NCBI RefSeq assembly: GCF_018502485.1
Contig: NZ_CP075546.1
Reading direction: 5' to 3' (one strand)
Length of the DNA stretch: 64,000 nucleotides
DNA from: Methanospirillum purgamenti
Lineage (GTDB): Archaea; Halobacteriota; Methanomicrobia; Methanomicrobiales; Methanospirillaceae
Shown: piece after piece, positions 44,575-53,210 of the stretch
How positions within the stretch are numbered: the stretch's first letter is position 1
How the letters are laid out: each line of letters starts with the position of its first letter
The notes under the pieces: generated by a model
What the model was told of the DNA's origin: nothing
Seen by the model: the letters and a program-made list of their open reading frames with translations, nothing else
Databases searched by the model: none
Position numbers and translations under genes: made by a program

Positions 44575-46184
44575 CATAACGAGGCAGGCGGTGCCACCCC
44601 TAGATCATAATACAACTGTTCTTGCTTTTCAACGATCTCTCCCACTTTAAGTGATCTGCCTGGCTGTTCGAAACATTCGATAACATCCAATTTGTCCAAT
44701 AGACCCGGGATTGTGTAGGATTTGAAAAGCGCTTTCTCCTGCATCTGTTTTTTGATATAAGAAAGATAGATCAGAGCGACGAACTGGATAAACAACTTCC
44801 CGTCTAGACTCTGCTCTGAAGAAACCAGATTTCGACGCATATTCAAGCGTTCCTTGAGATTACCAAAGGCCTTCTCAACAACATCTTTATTGCGGTAAAG
44901 TTCAAGGGCAGTAATAGCATCCATCTTTTCATTAGTGATTAAGGCAAAGAAGCCATAATTTCGTTTTGCAGCGTTAACATTTTCTTCAATAACTGTGACA
45001 TGGGTTCCTCTCTTTGGTGTTGTCTTATACGTGAAATATTGCTGGTATAACTTTTCATGTTGCGGAATGCGCTCACCGGATTCTAATTCCTGTTTTAATG
45101 CTATTAATCTACGATCAAAGTCTTTTTCATCATCAGCTGCCTGATCGATATTATAATAAAAATGAATGTATATTCGACGCGATTCCTTGAGTTTATCTCC
45201 TTTATATGGGCGATTTTGCGTGTAATCCCAATTAGTTCGAACTGTTCGATAATAAAGGGCATAATTCTCATTATAATGTTCGAAATCGCGAAAGGTATCG
45301 TAAATATCATCCAATTCGTTCTGAATAAAATTCAACGACATCTTAGCAGACATAAGGAACTTAATATGGTTCTGGAATAGGGAATTGATGTTATATTCAC
45401 TAAAAAAACCTCTATCCATGATCAGTTTAACCTTTGAATAACCGAGAATATCCAGTTCTTCCAGAAATCGCCGGATTGTTTTTGAGTCTGGAATATTACC
45501 CGCTAGTTTTCGGTAGTAGAAAGGTAGGTTAGAATCTTCCCCGAAAACAAGAGCTAACTTCAATTGAGGGAGCTTATCGTGCTCTTTATTATGCCCATAT
45601 TGTACTTGTCTTAGGATATCAGAGTAACTTGATAAGGTCGTGGTGTCATACGCCCAGAATTCCTGCTCTATTCTTCTTTTTCCCTGAAGAATAAAAAAAC
45701 GCTGTTTACTTTCTTCAGTAATGCTGGCGAAAAGCTCACTGCTGCGCTGCGAGGTAATATTATTGGCATACGGATGCTTGTGGAGCGATCCCCATTTCTC
45801 AAAGCGATATAATGGGGTGCTATCTTCGAGTATCAAATAATATGCAAGAGACAAGATCTGCTTATATTCGTCAGGGAAACACTGTTTGAGGTCTTGTGTA
45901 ATCCCCAATTTTTCACCAATTGCATCCAGCAGATATGTTGCTCCATAAAAGGAACGATGTGGGCTATTGATAACTGCTTTACCGTGTGTTTCGGCCTCCT
46001 TTTCTTTTGCCTTTTTCTTGTTTCTTCCGTCTGTCGGAACGATTTTTCCTGTTTCGTTATCGTATCTTCCTATTAAGGTACGTCGGGCACGTGACTGTTT
46101 CTTTTCCTTGTCCCAGAATGATATTGATTGATAGGCGTACGTGATCCCGGATCGCTTATCCGTTTGGTATACAATTGTCGCCAT
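44574..46184 (-). CDS. IS4/IS1634-type DDE transposase
   Basis: A full-length 536-residue transposase. The N-terminal region begins MATIVYQTDKRSGITYAYQS, and an RNase H-like core follows with Y-D-T-T-T-L (first Asp), K-L-I-M-D-R-G-F-F-S (second Asp), and the late I-T-N-E...A-L-E-L-Y-R-N-K-D-V-V-E-K-A-F-G-N-L-K-E-R-L-N motif, the Y-(2)-R-(3)-E-(6)-K signature region of IS4-superfamily enzymes. No stop or frameshift interrupts it, so it could be active. The last residues (GVAPPASL) are encoded by the IS end itself. Confidence 0.85.
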   Translation of the reverse strand: MATIVYQTDKRSGITYAYQSISFWDKEKKQSRARRTLIGRYDNETGKIVPTDGRNKKKAKEKEAETHGKAVINSPHRSFYGATYLLDAIGEKLGITQDLKQCFPDEYKQILSLAYYLILEDSTPLYRFEKWGSLHKHPYANNITSQRSSELFASITEESKQRFFILQGKRRIEQEFWAYDTTTLSSYSDILRQVQYGHNKEHDKLPQLKLALVFGEDSNLPFYYRKLAGNIPDSKTIRRFLEELDILGYSKVKLIMDRGFFSEYNINSLFQNHIKFLMSAKMSLNFIQNELDDIYDTFRDFEHYNENYALYYRTVRTNWDYTQNRPYKGDKLKESRRIYIHFYYNIDQAADDEKDFDRRLIALKQELESGERIPQHEKLYQQYFTYKTTPKRGTHVTVIEENVNAAKRNYGFFALITNEKMDAITALELYRNKDVVEKAFGNLKERLNMRRNLVSSEQSLDGKLFIQFVALIYLSYIKKQMQEKALFKSYTIPGLLDKLDVIECFEQPGRSLKVGEIVEKQEQLYYDLGVAPPASL

Positions 46185-46205
46185 GCTGATCTAGACCTCG
46201 TTATG
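44575..46205 (-). mobile_element. IS4/IS1634-like insertion sequence, ~1.63 kb
   Basis: One transposase gene is bounded by matching 10-bp ends, cataacgagg at 44575-44584 and its complement cctcgttatg at 46196-46205. The transposase stop codon overlaps the left end. No target-site duplication is obvious. A further cataacgag copy occurs just outside the right end at 46220-46228, in direct orientation to the left end. The IS cuts the coding frame that starts at 44302. Confidence 0.75.
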
Positions 46206-46295
46206 TATAATATTAAACGCATAACGAGATAAAGGTGTCGCTAGACAATTTAAAGAAATTTTTAAAATTCAAAGACAATAATAAGGTTTATCGTT

Positions 46296-46862
46296 ATGTG
46301 TCATCGGGAATCCAGGTTATATAACCGGACCGACTGTATTGATTTTTTCATGTGCCGTCTGAAAGAATCTGCCGAACGTATGGACCCGGATGAAGCAGAT
46401 GATTTCTTAAAAAACCAGATCCAGATCGACGACGAACTGATGAATAAATATCCGGAACTCAGACAAAAGCCTTGTATCTCCTGTTTTCAGGTGTATACAA
46501 CAGAACGCGATCAACTGATGAAGGCAATAGGTGAACTGTCATTGACCAGATCCGGATTGAAACGACAGGGACAGATCTCTTACATGAAAGATCTTCCAGA
46601 TGAGATGGTTTTATCCAGGATTATCGAACCTCTATCTCACCCAGTCCGGTTCAGTATGATCAAAGCATTATCAAGAGGTGGAATGAGTTACAAGGAACTA
46701 AGTACACTCACCGGGTACAAAGGTGGACACCTTCTCTTTCATGTAACCCGGCTGATTGAAGCAGAACTCGTTGCCAAGGATGCAACGTCCGGCCAATACC
46801 TCATCACCGAAAAGGGATTTGGACTGATGGAGATGATTAAAAAGATGTATTCCGGTTTGTGA
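46296..46862 (+). CDS. ArsR-like winged-helix regulator, relative of the 54.8 kb gene
   Basis: A 188-residue protein. Residues 10-75 have cysteine pairs (T-D-C...C-R-L, C-I-S-C) resembling the middle of the protein at 54845. Residues 105-185 form a wHTH: I-I-E-P-L-S-H-P-V-R-F-S-M-I-K-A-L, then S-Y-K-E-L-S-T-L-T-G-Y-K-G-G-H-L-L-F-H-V-T-R-L and G-Q-Y-L-I-T-E-K-G-F-G. It lies about 90 bases after the IS. It may be the 3' half of the gene cut at 44574, or a complete gene whose promoter is the AT-rich stretch at 46250-46290; the junction residues overlap in the two pieces, so simple rejoining does not work. Confidence 0.75.
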   Translation: MCHRESRLYNRTDCIDFFMCRLKESAERMDPDEADDFLKNQIQIDDELMNKYPELRQKPCISCFQVYTTERDQLMKAIGELSLTRSGLKRQGQISYMKDLPDEMVLSRIIEPLSHPVRFSMIKALSRGGMSYKELSTLTGYKGGHLLFHVTRLIEAELVAKDATSGQYLITEKGFGLMEMIKKMYSGL

Positions 46863-46988
46863 TATCCCGAAATTCTGATGGAATTACAGGAAATCAGGCT
46901 AAATTAAAGCAATACAGTGAATTTTTCTACGAAGAAATGTTTATCACCCCAGAGGAGATAAGTCAGACATCCGTAGGAAGGTACCACG

Positions 46989-49190
46989 ATGACTGAGAAT
47001 ACCCATAATCCGGCACATAGCGGAGGAAATATGCAAATAACTGGCGAAGGAAGGTTTATCCGTGACTGGTGGCCCAACCAGCTTAATCTCAGGATCCTTC
47101 ACCAGAACACTCCCGTCTCCAATCCACTCGGTGGGGATTATAACTACCGGGATGAATTTAAAAAACTTGATCTGGCGGCTGTGAAGAAGGATTTGAAGGA
47201 TATGATGACCAATTCGCAGGAGTGGTGGCCGGCGGATTTTGGTCATTACGGGCCCTTGCTGATTCGCATGGCATGGCACAGTGCCGGGACGTACCGCACT
47301 TTTGATGGCCGGGGAGGTGCGAGTGGGGGACAGCAACGATTCCCTCCGCTCAACAGCTGGCCGGATAATGTAAACCTCGATAAAGCACGCAGGCTCCTCT
47401 GGCCAATAAAACAAAAATATGGTCAGAAAATCTCGTGGGCTGATCTTATGATCCTTGCAGGCAACGTTGCCCTGGAGTCTATGGGATTCAAAACATTCGG
47501 ATTTGGAGGTGGACGTGAGGATTTCTGGGAACCGCAGGAGGATACATACTGGGGTTCAGAGGACACATGGCTTGGTGATAAGCGGTATTCAGGCGACCGG
47601 GAACTTGAGAAACCTCTCGCTGCTGTACAGATGGGCCTTATTTACGTCAATCCTGAAGGGCCGAACGGCAAACCTGATCCGGTTGCAGCTGCGAGGGATA
47701 TTCGGGAAGTTTTCGCACGAATGGCCATGAATGATGAAGAAACGGTTGCACTTATCGCCGGAGGTCATGCATTTGGTAAAACCCATGGTGCCGGTCCTGC
47801 GTCTCATGTCGGGCCTGAACCTGAAGCTGCGGGAATTGAAGAACAGGGTCTTGGCTGGAAGAGTAGTTTTGGAACCGGAAAGGGAAACAACACGATCACC
47901 AGCGGTATCGAGGTTACATGGACTGCTACACCTACAAGGTGGAGTAATAACTTCTTCAGAAATCTTTTCAGTTATGAATGGGAATTAACAAAAAGTCCGG
48001 CTGGTGCATATCAGTGGCATCCAAAAGATGGAGCAGGTGCCGGAACTGTGCCAGATTCACAAGATCCGAAGAAACGCCATCCCCCAGGAATGCTTACCAC
48101 AGATCTTGCCCTGAGATTTGATCCTATCTATGAAAAGATTTCAAGACGATTCTACGAAAACCCGGAACAGCTTGCTGATGCATTTGCACGGGCATGGTTC
48201 AAGCTGACACATCGTGATATGGGTCCACGTACTCGTTATCTTGGTCCGGAGGTTCCACAAGAAGAGCTCATCTGGCAGGATCCTATCCCTGTGGTCAACC
48301 ATCCGCTGATAAATCAGCAGGATATCGCTCTGCTCAAGAGCAGGATTCTGACATCCGGTCTGTCTATTTCCCGGCTGGTGTCCACCGCCTGGGCCTCTGC
48401 TTTTACCTTCCGCGGATCTGATAAGCGAGGCGGTGCGAATGGTGCACGAATCCGTCTTGCTCCACAGAAGGATTGGGAGGTCAACGAACCTGCTGAACTG
48501 GCGAATACGGTTAAGATTCTCGAAGACATCCAGAGAGACTTCAACAACACAGCCTCTGGAGGAAAGAAAGTATCACTTGCTGATGTAATCGTTCTTGCAG
48601 GTTGTGCAGGTATTGAACAGGCTGCAAAGAATGCAGGATATGATGTGGAGGTACCTTTCACACCCGGACGTATGGATGCCCTCCAGGAACAGACTGATGG
48701 AGCATCTTTCGCCGTACTTGAGCCACTTGCCGATGGTTTTCGGAATTACATGAAAGATAACATTTCGATGGCAGCAGAAGCGATGCTGGTAGACAAAGCA
48801 CAATTACTGACTCTTACTGCACCAGAGATGACGGTGCTCATTGGTGGTATGCGAGTGCTGAATACCAACTTCGGACAAAGCAAGCATGGTGTTTTCACGA
48901 AAAAACCGGAAACTCTGACCAACGACTTTTTCATAAACCTTCTTGATATGAGCATAGAATGGAAAGCAATATCAGACGCTCGGGATCTGTTTGAAGGGCG
49001 GGATAGGAGTACAGGTGAAGTGAAGTGGACCGGCACCCGTGTCGATCTGATCTTTGGTTCAAATGCCCAGCTCCGAGCCGTTGCAGAGGTGTACGCATGT
49101 TCGGATGCAAAAGAAAAATTTGTTCATGACTTTGTAGCGGCATGGGCCAAGGTGATGAACCTGGATCGTTTTGATCTTGCCATATCGTAA
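46989..49190 (+). CDS. katG: Catalase-peroxidase
   Basis: A complete 733-residue bifunctional haem enzyme that removes hydrogen peroxide. The distal haem residues are in IRMAWHSAGTYR (Arg93, Trp96, His97). The Met-Tyr-Trp crosslink needed for catalase activity can form with Trp96, Tyr219 and Met245, and the proximal haem ligand is His260 in AGGHAFGKTHGAGP. The C-terminal duplicated domain is also present. The start has GGAAGGTACC upstream. It is probably a gene acquired from bacteria, as for KatG in other archaea; the neighbours give no further clue. Confidence 0.96.
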   Translation: MTENTHNPAHSGGNMQITGEGRFIRDWWPNQLNLRILHQNTPVSNPLGGDYNYRDEFKKLDLAAVKKDLKDMMTNSQEWWPADFGHYGPLLIRMAWHSAGTYRTFDGRGGASGGQQRFPPLNSWPDNVNLDKARRLLWPIKQKYGQKISWADLMILAGNVALESMGFKTFGFGGGREDFWEPQEDTYWGSEDTWLGDKRYSGDRELEKPLAAVQMGLIYVNPEGPNGKPDPVAAARDIREVFARMAMNDEETVALIAGGHAFGKTHGAGPASHVGPEPEAAGIEEQGLGWKSSFGTGKGNNTITSGIEVTWTATPTRWSNNFFRNLFSYEWELTKSPAGAYQWHPKDGAGAGTVPDSQDPKKRHPPGMLTTDLALRFDPIYEKISRRFYENPEQLADAFARAWFKLTHRDMGPRTRYLGPEVPQEELIWQDPIPVVNHPLINQQDIALLKSRILTSGLSISRLVSTAWASAFTFRGSDKRGGANGARIRLAPQKDWEVNEPAELANTVKILEDIQRDFNNTASGGKKVSLADVIVLAGCAGIEQAAKNAGYDVEVPFTPGRMDALQEQTDGASFAVLEPLADGFRNYMKDNISMAAEAMLVDKAQLLTLTAPEMTVLIGGMRVLNTNFGQSKHGVFTKKPETLTNDFFINLLDMSIEWKAISDARDLFEGRDRSTGEVKWTGTRVDLIFGSNAQLRAVAEVYACSDAKEKFVHDFVAAWAKVMNLDRFDLAIS

Positions 49191-49228
49191 GAGAGATTTT
49201 TGAGGGTTCCTTCATCTCTTTTTTTTTA
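49191..49228 (+). terminator. Hairpin and T-run after katG
   Basis: A 6-bp stem (agagat with atctct) is followed by eight T residues directly after the katG stop, as in an intrinsic or U-tract-dependent archaeal terminator. Confidence 0.5.
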
Positions 49229-49307
49229 TTACTCCAGACCCAGATGGATTGAAGGGGATTTTGCCACCATTATCAATTTATTTCACTTTCACCCTGGGGC
49301 CTTCTAA

Positions 49308-49317
49308 TTTTATATAC
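49308..49317 (+). promoter_or_regulatory. TATA-like box of the GyrI-like gene
   Basis: The sequence tttatatact lies about 50 bases before the start of the next gene, placing the transcript start near 49340 with a G-A-G-G site in the leader. Confidence 0.45.
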
Positions 49318-49357
49318 TCTCTCAATAACAGATGGAGATATACCAGAGGAAATTGGT

Positions 49358-49846
49358 ATGAAGATATTAAAAGAACCAACAATTCAGGATCTCGAAGAAC
49401 GGTATGTTGCCTATGTATCATACCAGGGAAATTACATTGGAAATCCTGCCCTTTTCGCAGAGTTATTCGGGAAACTCTTTGGATGGGGATTTCAGAACCA
49501 GGTAATGGGCCCTGATACTGTCATGATCGCTGCATATTATGATGATCCAGAAGTAACCCCTCCGGATGAACTCACTCTTGATGTCTGCATGAGTATTCCG
49601 GAGGGTGTTAAAGGAGAAGGAGAAATTAAAACAAAAAACCTTCCTGGTGGAAAATATGCAGTAATAGGCCTCGAACTTGATGGTCCGGAAGAATACCCTG
49701 CTTCATGGGAAAAGATTGTTGAATGGGTAGCATCCCATGGTTTGGAGATTGACATTTCCCGGGCGAGTTATGAGGTATACCTGAATAATCCGGAAGAACA
49801 TCCCAAAAAACATCATATCGTCGACATCTGTATGGCGGTCAGATGA
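49358..49846 (+). CDS. GyrI-like small-molecule-binding domain protein
   Basis: A 162-residue stand-alone GyrI-like/AraC effector-binding domain, with no DNA-binding part. It begins with the K-I-L-K-E-P...R-Y-V-A-Y-V-S-Y-Q-G strand, then the two-fold pattern including Y-Y-D-D-P-E-V-T-P-P-D-E-L-T-L-D-V-C and LPGGKYAVIGLELDGPEEYP. Such proteins bind hydrophobic or cyclic compounds; some are cyclopropanoid hydrolases. The C-terminal V-D-I-C-M-A-V-R is typical for the family. Substrate unknown. Confidence 0.85.
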   Translation: MKILKEPTIQDLEERYVAYVSYQGNYIGNPALFAELFGKLFGWGFQNQVMGPDTVMIAAYYDDPEVTPPDELTLDVCMSIPEGVKGEGEIKTKNLPGGKYAVIGLELDGPEEYPASWEKIVEWVASHGLEIDISRASYEVYLNNPEEHPKKHHIVDICMAVR

Positions 49847-49912
49847 GATAATTCCTCATTTTTTGTTTTGATAGAAGAAAGATTTTTTATTTACCTATCT
49901 TTTTCATAGCAT

Positions 49913-50593
49913 ATGATTATCTTTAATCTTCCCGGACCTGATAATACTCCTGAAATTGTGAGTGTTGTCAAAAAAGAAGCATCCCGATGTGATTACATTG
50001 TTATTGCATCAATAACGGGATCAAGTGCATTGCAGGTTGCAGCAGCTGATCCAGGAAAACCAATTGTTTGTGTCACCTGCCCGCAGGGAATGTATTGGGA
50101 GGTTGATAAAATGGACACGGATCTCTTTGAGTCGAATCCAGGTCTGAGATCAATACGCGATCAATGGAGACAGGAAGGGAAAACACGGATTCCCATGGAG
50201 ATCACGGCTGATAATAAAGTAAAACTGGATGCATCCGGGATCCCGGTAGTGAAAGGTACTATCCCGTTCTTTGGACCAAGTTTTTCAATACGACTTCATT
50301 TACGGCAGGTAACTTCGCTGGACATCATCGCAAAAACACTCGAACTCATCTCTCCTGGAACCCTTGTCGCTCTTGAAAGTGTTTTAATGGCAACCGATGC
50401 AGGAGTAATTCCTGAGGGAGTCAGGGTTCTGGCATGTGCAGGTACTGAACGGGGACTTGATACATGCTGGATCATCAGGAGTGCATCATCAGCAAATCTT
50501 TTTCACCCTGACTGTGGTGCAAGGCTGATCGAACTTCTCGCAAAACCCGGGATCGCTGAAACACCCGACATCTCGATAGAATATCTCAGGTAA
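49913..50593 (+). CDS. COG1751-family protein with pyruvate kinase C-terminal-like fold
   Basis: A 226-residue protein of a conserved archaeal family related to the alpha/beta C-terminal domain of pyruvate kinase. D-Y-I-V-I-A-S-I-T-G-S-S-A and G-K-P-I-V-C-V-T-C-P occur near the N-terminus, and G-T-L-V-A-L-E-S-V-L-M-A-T-D-A-G-V-I-P-E-G near residue 151. No catalytic function is known. A degenerate partial copy of the GTLVALESVLMAT region occurs at about 52992-53044. Confidence 0.75.
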   Translation: MIIFNLPGPDNTPEIVSVVKKEASRCDYIVIASITGSSALQVAAADPGKPIVCVTCPQGMYWEVDKMDTDLFESNPGLRSIRDQWRQEGKTRIPMEITADNKVKLDASGIPVVKGTIPFFGPSFSIRLHLRQVTSLDIIAKTLELISPGTLVALESVLMATDAGVIPEGVRVLACAGTERGLDTCWIIRSASSANLFHPDCGARLIELLAKPGIAETPDISIEYLR

Positions 50594-50666
50594 AATCAAT
50601 GGCATGAGGAAGAGGAGAGCCATATAACTCTCTCATTGGACGCTGAAGAGCCAAAACTCCAGAACA

Positions 50667-50933
50667 TTATTCAGACATGTATATCCGATCCGGTTTGAGT
50701 ATACATGTCAATAATGTAAAAACCCATGATAGAACGGGAATGATCTCTCTCTTCTCTGATTTCAATACTACTCTTTCCGGTATTCTTGATGAAATAAATC
50801 CACCAGTATTGGAATGATTGAGGAGGTTTTGGCTTCCAATCTGCTGGAAACGAGAAACAGTAACCAATAAATATCCTGATGATGGTACTTCTTGTTCTTC
50901 ATTCAATGGATTCAGAATTGAAAATGTATTCAT
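50667..50933 (-). CDS. Doubtful hypothetical protein (88 aa)
   Basis: An open frame of 88 residues on the minus strand in an otherwise empty gap (50594-51163). It reads M-N-T-F-S-I-L-N-P-L-N-E-E-Q at the start and has a central G-G-F-I-S-S-R-I-P-E-R-V-V segment. No family is recognised and no ribosome site is apparent. The remainder of the gap is AT-rich and shows nothing else I can support. Confidence 0.25.
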   Translation of the reverse strand: MNTFSILNPLNEEQEVPSSGYLLVTVSRFQQIGSQNLLNHSNTGGFISSRIPERVVLKSEKREIIPVLSWVFTLLTCILKPDRIYMSE

Positions 50934-51163
50934 GATTTTACTGATACACCAATTATACAGTCCAATATGATATGGAATGGATGAAAATCACAACGTTATC
51001 TAATATCATGACGCGTGAAGTCAGAATATAAAAAAGAAGGCCTCATTCCATAAAATCTCTCATTATTCATGATCAGATCGCCAAAATCCGGTATATTTCT
51101 TGAATAGTAGATCGGATCCCGGGGGTCATATTTCCAGAATCAACAAAGAGTTTAAATACAATA

Positions 51164-51928
51164 ATGAGTATTCCTCAAATTGGGAATATGCCGCTTAATA
51201 ATATTACTCAGGCGATAACGAATCAAACGTCAATGGAATTTACAGAATCAGGTATTAATTTTTCAATCATCATAATTTCTCTGATTTTCTTGTTTTTTAT
51301 GCTCCCCTTCGGGTATCAAATCTATAAATCATACTCCATTGTTCAGGTAAGAAATCGCATATTATCACAGCTTCTCGAACAAGTCCCCCTCACTTCTGAA
51401 ATCAGTGTAGATACTAGTAAAGGATTCCACTTTGATGGCCCGGAAAACCAGACAAATGTCGCTCATAACATCACTGAGTTTTCTTATCTTCTGAATACAA
51501 TTGAAGATAGAAACCTACGAGATTTTTTACTCCGTAAGGATTTTTCCCGATGGATTTGTGAACAGCTAAAAAACGATGAACTTGCCGAAAAAGTGAAAAA
51601 AACAGAAAATAGCGGAAGTATGGATGAACTCAGGATAGAGATTAAAAGATGGATTAATAGCCATGAAATTTCATTTTCAATGACAACGTCCATAATAGAT
51701 CTGATGAAACAACCAGTAGAGGGAATTACTGGGTTTAATCGTGGGATGATCTCGTTCGGTATACTATTTGTCCTCAGCATTGCTGTTGTATTGATCTTTG
51801 TTGCAAACAACGGGGATCCCCAATTGGCAAACACTATTATGAGTATGATGGGAACAACGCTGGCAGCCGTTGTTGGGTTTTATTTTGGAGGTAAAAGTAT
51901 TACCGTTGAAGAAGGGAAAATTGGATAA
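51164..51928 (+). CDS. Membrane protein of unknown function
   Basis: A 254-residue protein with an N-terminal helix (about residues 32-52, FSIIIISLIFLFFMLPFG), a polar central region of about 130 residues, and two C-terminal helices (about 195-240) ending in G-F-Y-F-G-G-K-S-I-T-V. No family is recognised. A TATA-like tttaaata at 51151-51158 lies only 6 bases before the ATG; if it is the promoter, translation probably begins at ATG 51188 (M-P-L-N-N-I). It could be a gated pore or sensor, but that is speculation. Confidence 0.6.
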   Translation: MSIPQIGNMPLNNITQAITNQTSMEFTESGINFSIIIISLIFLFFMLPFGYQIYKSYSIVQVRNRILSQLLEQVPLTSEISVDTSKGFHFDGPENQTNVAHNITEFSYLLNTIEDRNLRDFLLRKDFSRWICEQLKNDELAEKVKKTENSGSMDELRIEIKRWINSHEISFSMTTSIIDLMKQPVEGITGFNRGMISFGILFVLSIAVVLIFVANNGDPQLANTIMSMMGTTLAAVVGFYFGGKSITVEEGKIG

Positions 51929-52023
51929 TTCAAAAAATAATATCTAGTTGAGTATATTACAGAGGGAACACGGATACAACCTATTTATCGCCGGTTGAAC
52001 CAATAACTCTGCATCTGATTGAG

Positions 52024-52581
52024 ATGTCGCAACCTGATTCACCTCCGAAAATGAGCAGTAAAGAACTGCTGATCGTCCTGGTTATCTCCCTGGGATCGTT
52101 CATGGCCGGCCTTGACGCCACCATCGTCAATATTGCCCTGCCTAGTATTGCCAAATCATTCGATGTGCCAACCGTTATCGCCTCATGGGTACTGAATGCC
52201 TACCTAATCATCCTGGTCTGTCTTCTCCTCGCAGCAGCAAAAATTGGGGATATGAAGGGGTATAAGCCGGTTTTTATCATTGGGTTTGCTATTTTTACCA
52301 CTGGATCAGCTCTCTGTGCAATGGCACCGGCTGTGGAATTGTTAATCTTCTTTCGTATGATCCAGGCGGTGGGTGGTGCAATTATTGCAGCGTTAGGATC
52401 GGTGATTACACAAGTCGCTGCTCATACCATTAAACCGTCAGATCTCGCTGGCGGCTTTGATGCTGCATTCCTCTTCTGCATGGGGACTCAGATCATTGGT
52501 CTTCTCCTGATCCTGGCTGTGAAGGAGAAAAAAGAAAACGATTCAACTGGGGGGGCTTATGCCACAGAAGAATCGTCCTGA
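52024..52581 (+). pseudogene. MFS (DHA2-type) transporter with a large internal deletion
   Basis: A 185-residue product. Residues 12-125 match the first four helices of a 14-helix drug transporter: F-M-A-G-L-D-A-T-I-V-N-I-A-L-P-S-I, W-V-L-N-A-Y-L-I, K-I-G-D-M-K-G, and F-R-M-I-Q-A-V-G-G-A. Residues 126-172 look like the last helix and loop (F-D-A-A-F-L-F...L-L-I-L-A-V-K-E-K-K). About 280 residues that belong between are absent, without loss of frame. It is probably non-functional, though a short product could be made. The following gene overlaps its end by 23 bases. Confidence 0.65.
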
Positions 52582-52900
52582 TGCCATTACCCGTGCTCAG
52601 ATGCCGGTCTCTTCACGGAGTAACCCGGCTATGCCAATCATCGTAGGGATCCTGGTATTGCTTATCCTGCTGTTCATCTTCCTCATTTTCTTCGGATTAA
52701 TTCCGGTTGAAATAAAAAAGAGCGATATCACTGAGAATGAACGACTTGAAGCAGCCGTGAACCAGGCCGAGCAACGTGCTATGCAGAATGTCAATGCCAC
52801 CGGTGAGGTGATCCCTGATACTTCAGTTGCCAGCCCGGATCCGATTCTTAGTCAACTGGAAAAGCCCTTTGATGCAGCTGCCCTGAAGGAGGAGAGTTAA
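52559..52900 (+). CDS. Single-helix membrane protein of unknown function
   Basis: A 113-residue protein with one strong helix (about residues 26-50, IIVGILVLLILLFIFLIFFG) and a polar 60-residue C-terminal part with E/A/N-rich sequence and a coiled-coil tendency. It overlaps the truncated MFS gene by 23 bases and may have been the accessory membrane partner of the intact transporter. No family is recognised. Confidence 0.55.
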   Translation: MPQKNRPDAITRAQMPVSSRSNPAMPIIVGILVLLILLFIFLIFFGLIPVEIKKSDITENERLEAAVNQAEQRAMQNVNATGEVIPDTSVASPDPILSQLEKPFDAAALKEES

Positions 52901-53210
52901 TTCAGGGTATGGATTTTATGTGAATATCCACCATTGAAAGCGTCGGCCCTTCGTCTTCACGTTCCCCCTATCCAGTCATAGGAAAAATATCTCTCCGGAT
53001 TTTGGTCCTTGTTGCTCTTGAAAGTGTTTTATTGGCAACCAACACCCTTCCAAAAAATAATAATAGGAACCCAGATTCAAAATTAAACGCTTTTTTGCTT
53101 TCAAGGAAATATTGATTCATCTTTATACCAGTTGAATCAGAACGGAAGATACGTGTATTTTCACCCGGTTCATAAAATATTATACATCCCGGATGAAAAT
53201 CTCTTAACAG
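52901..53210 (+). other. Gap with a degenerate copy of part of the COG1751 gene
   Basis: Between 52992 and 53044 the sequence resembles 50345-50398 of the COG1751 gene, with an uninterrupted match cttgaaagtgtttta; the frame would read V-L-V-A-L-E-S-V-L-L-A-T. The remainder shows no convincing gene; frames on both strands look random. Confidence 0.5.
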
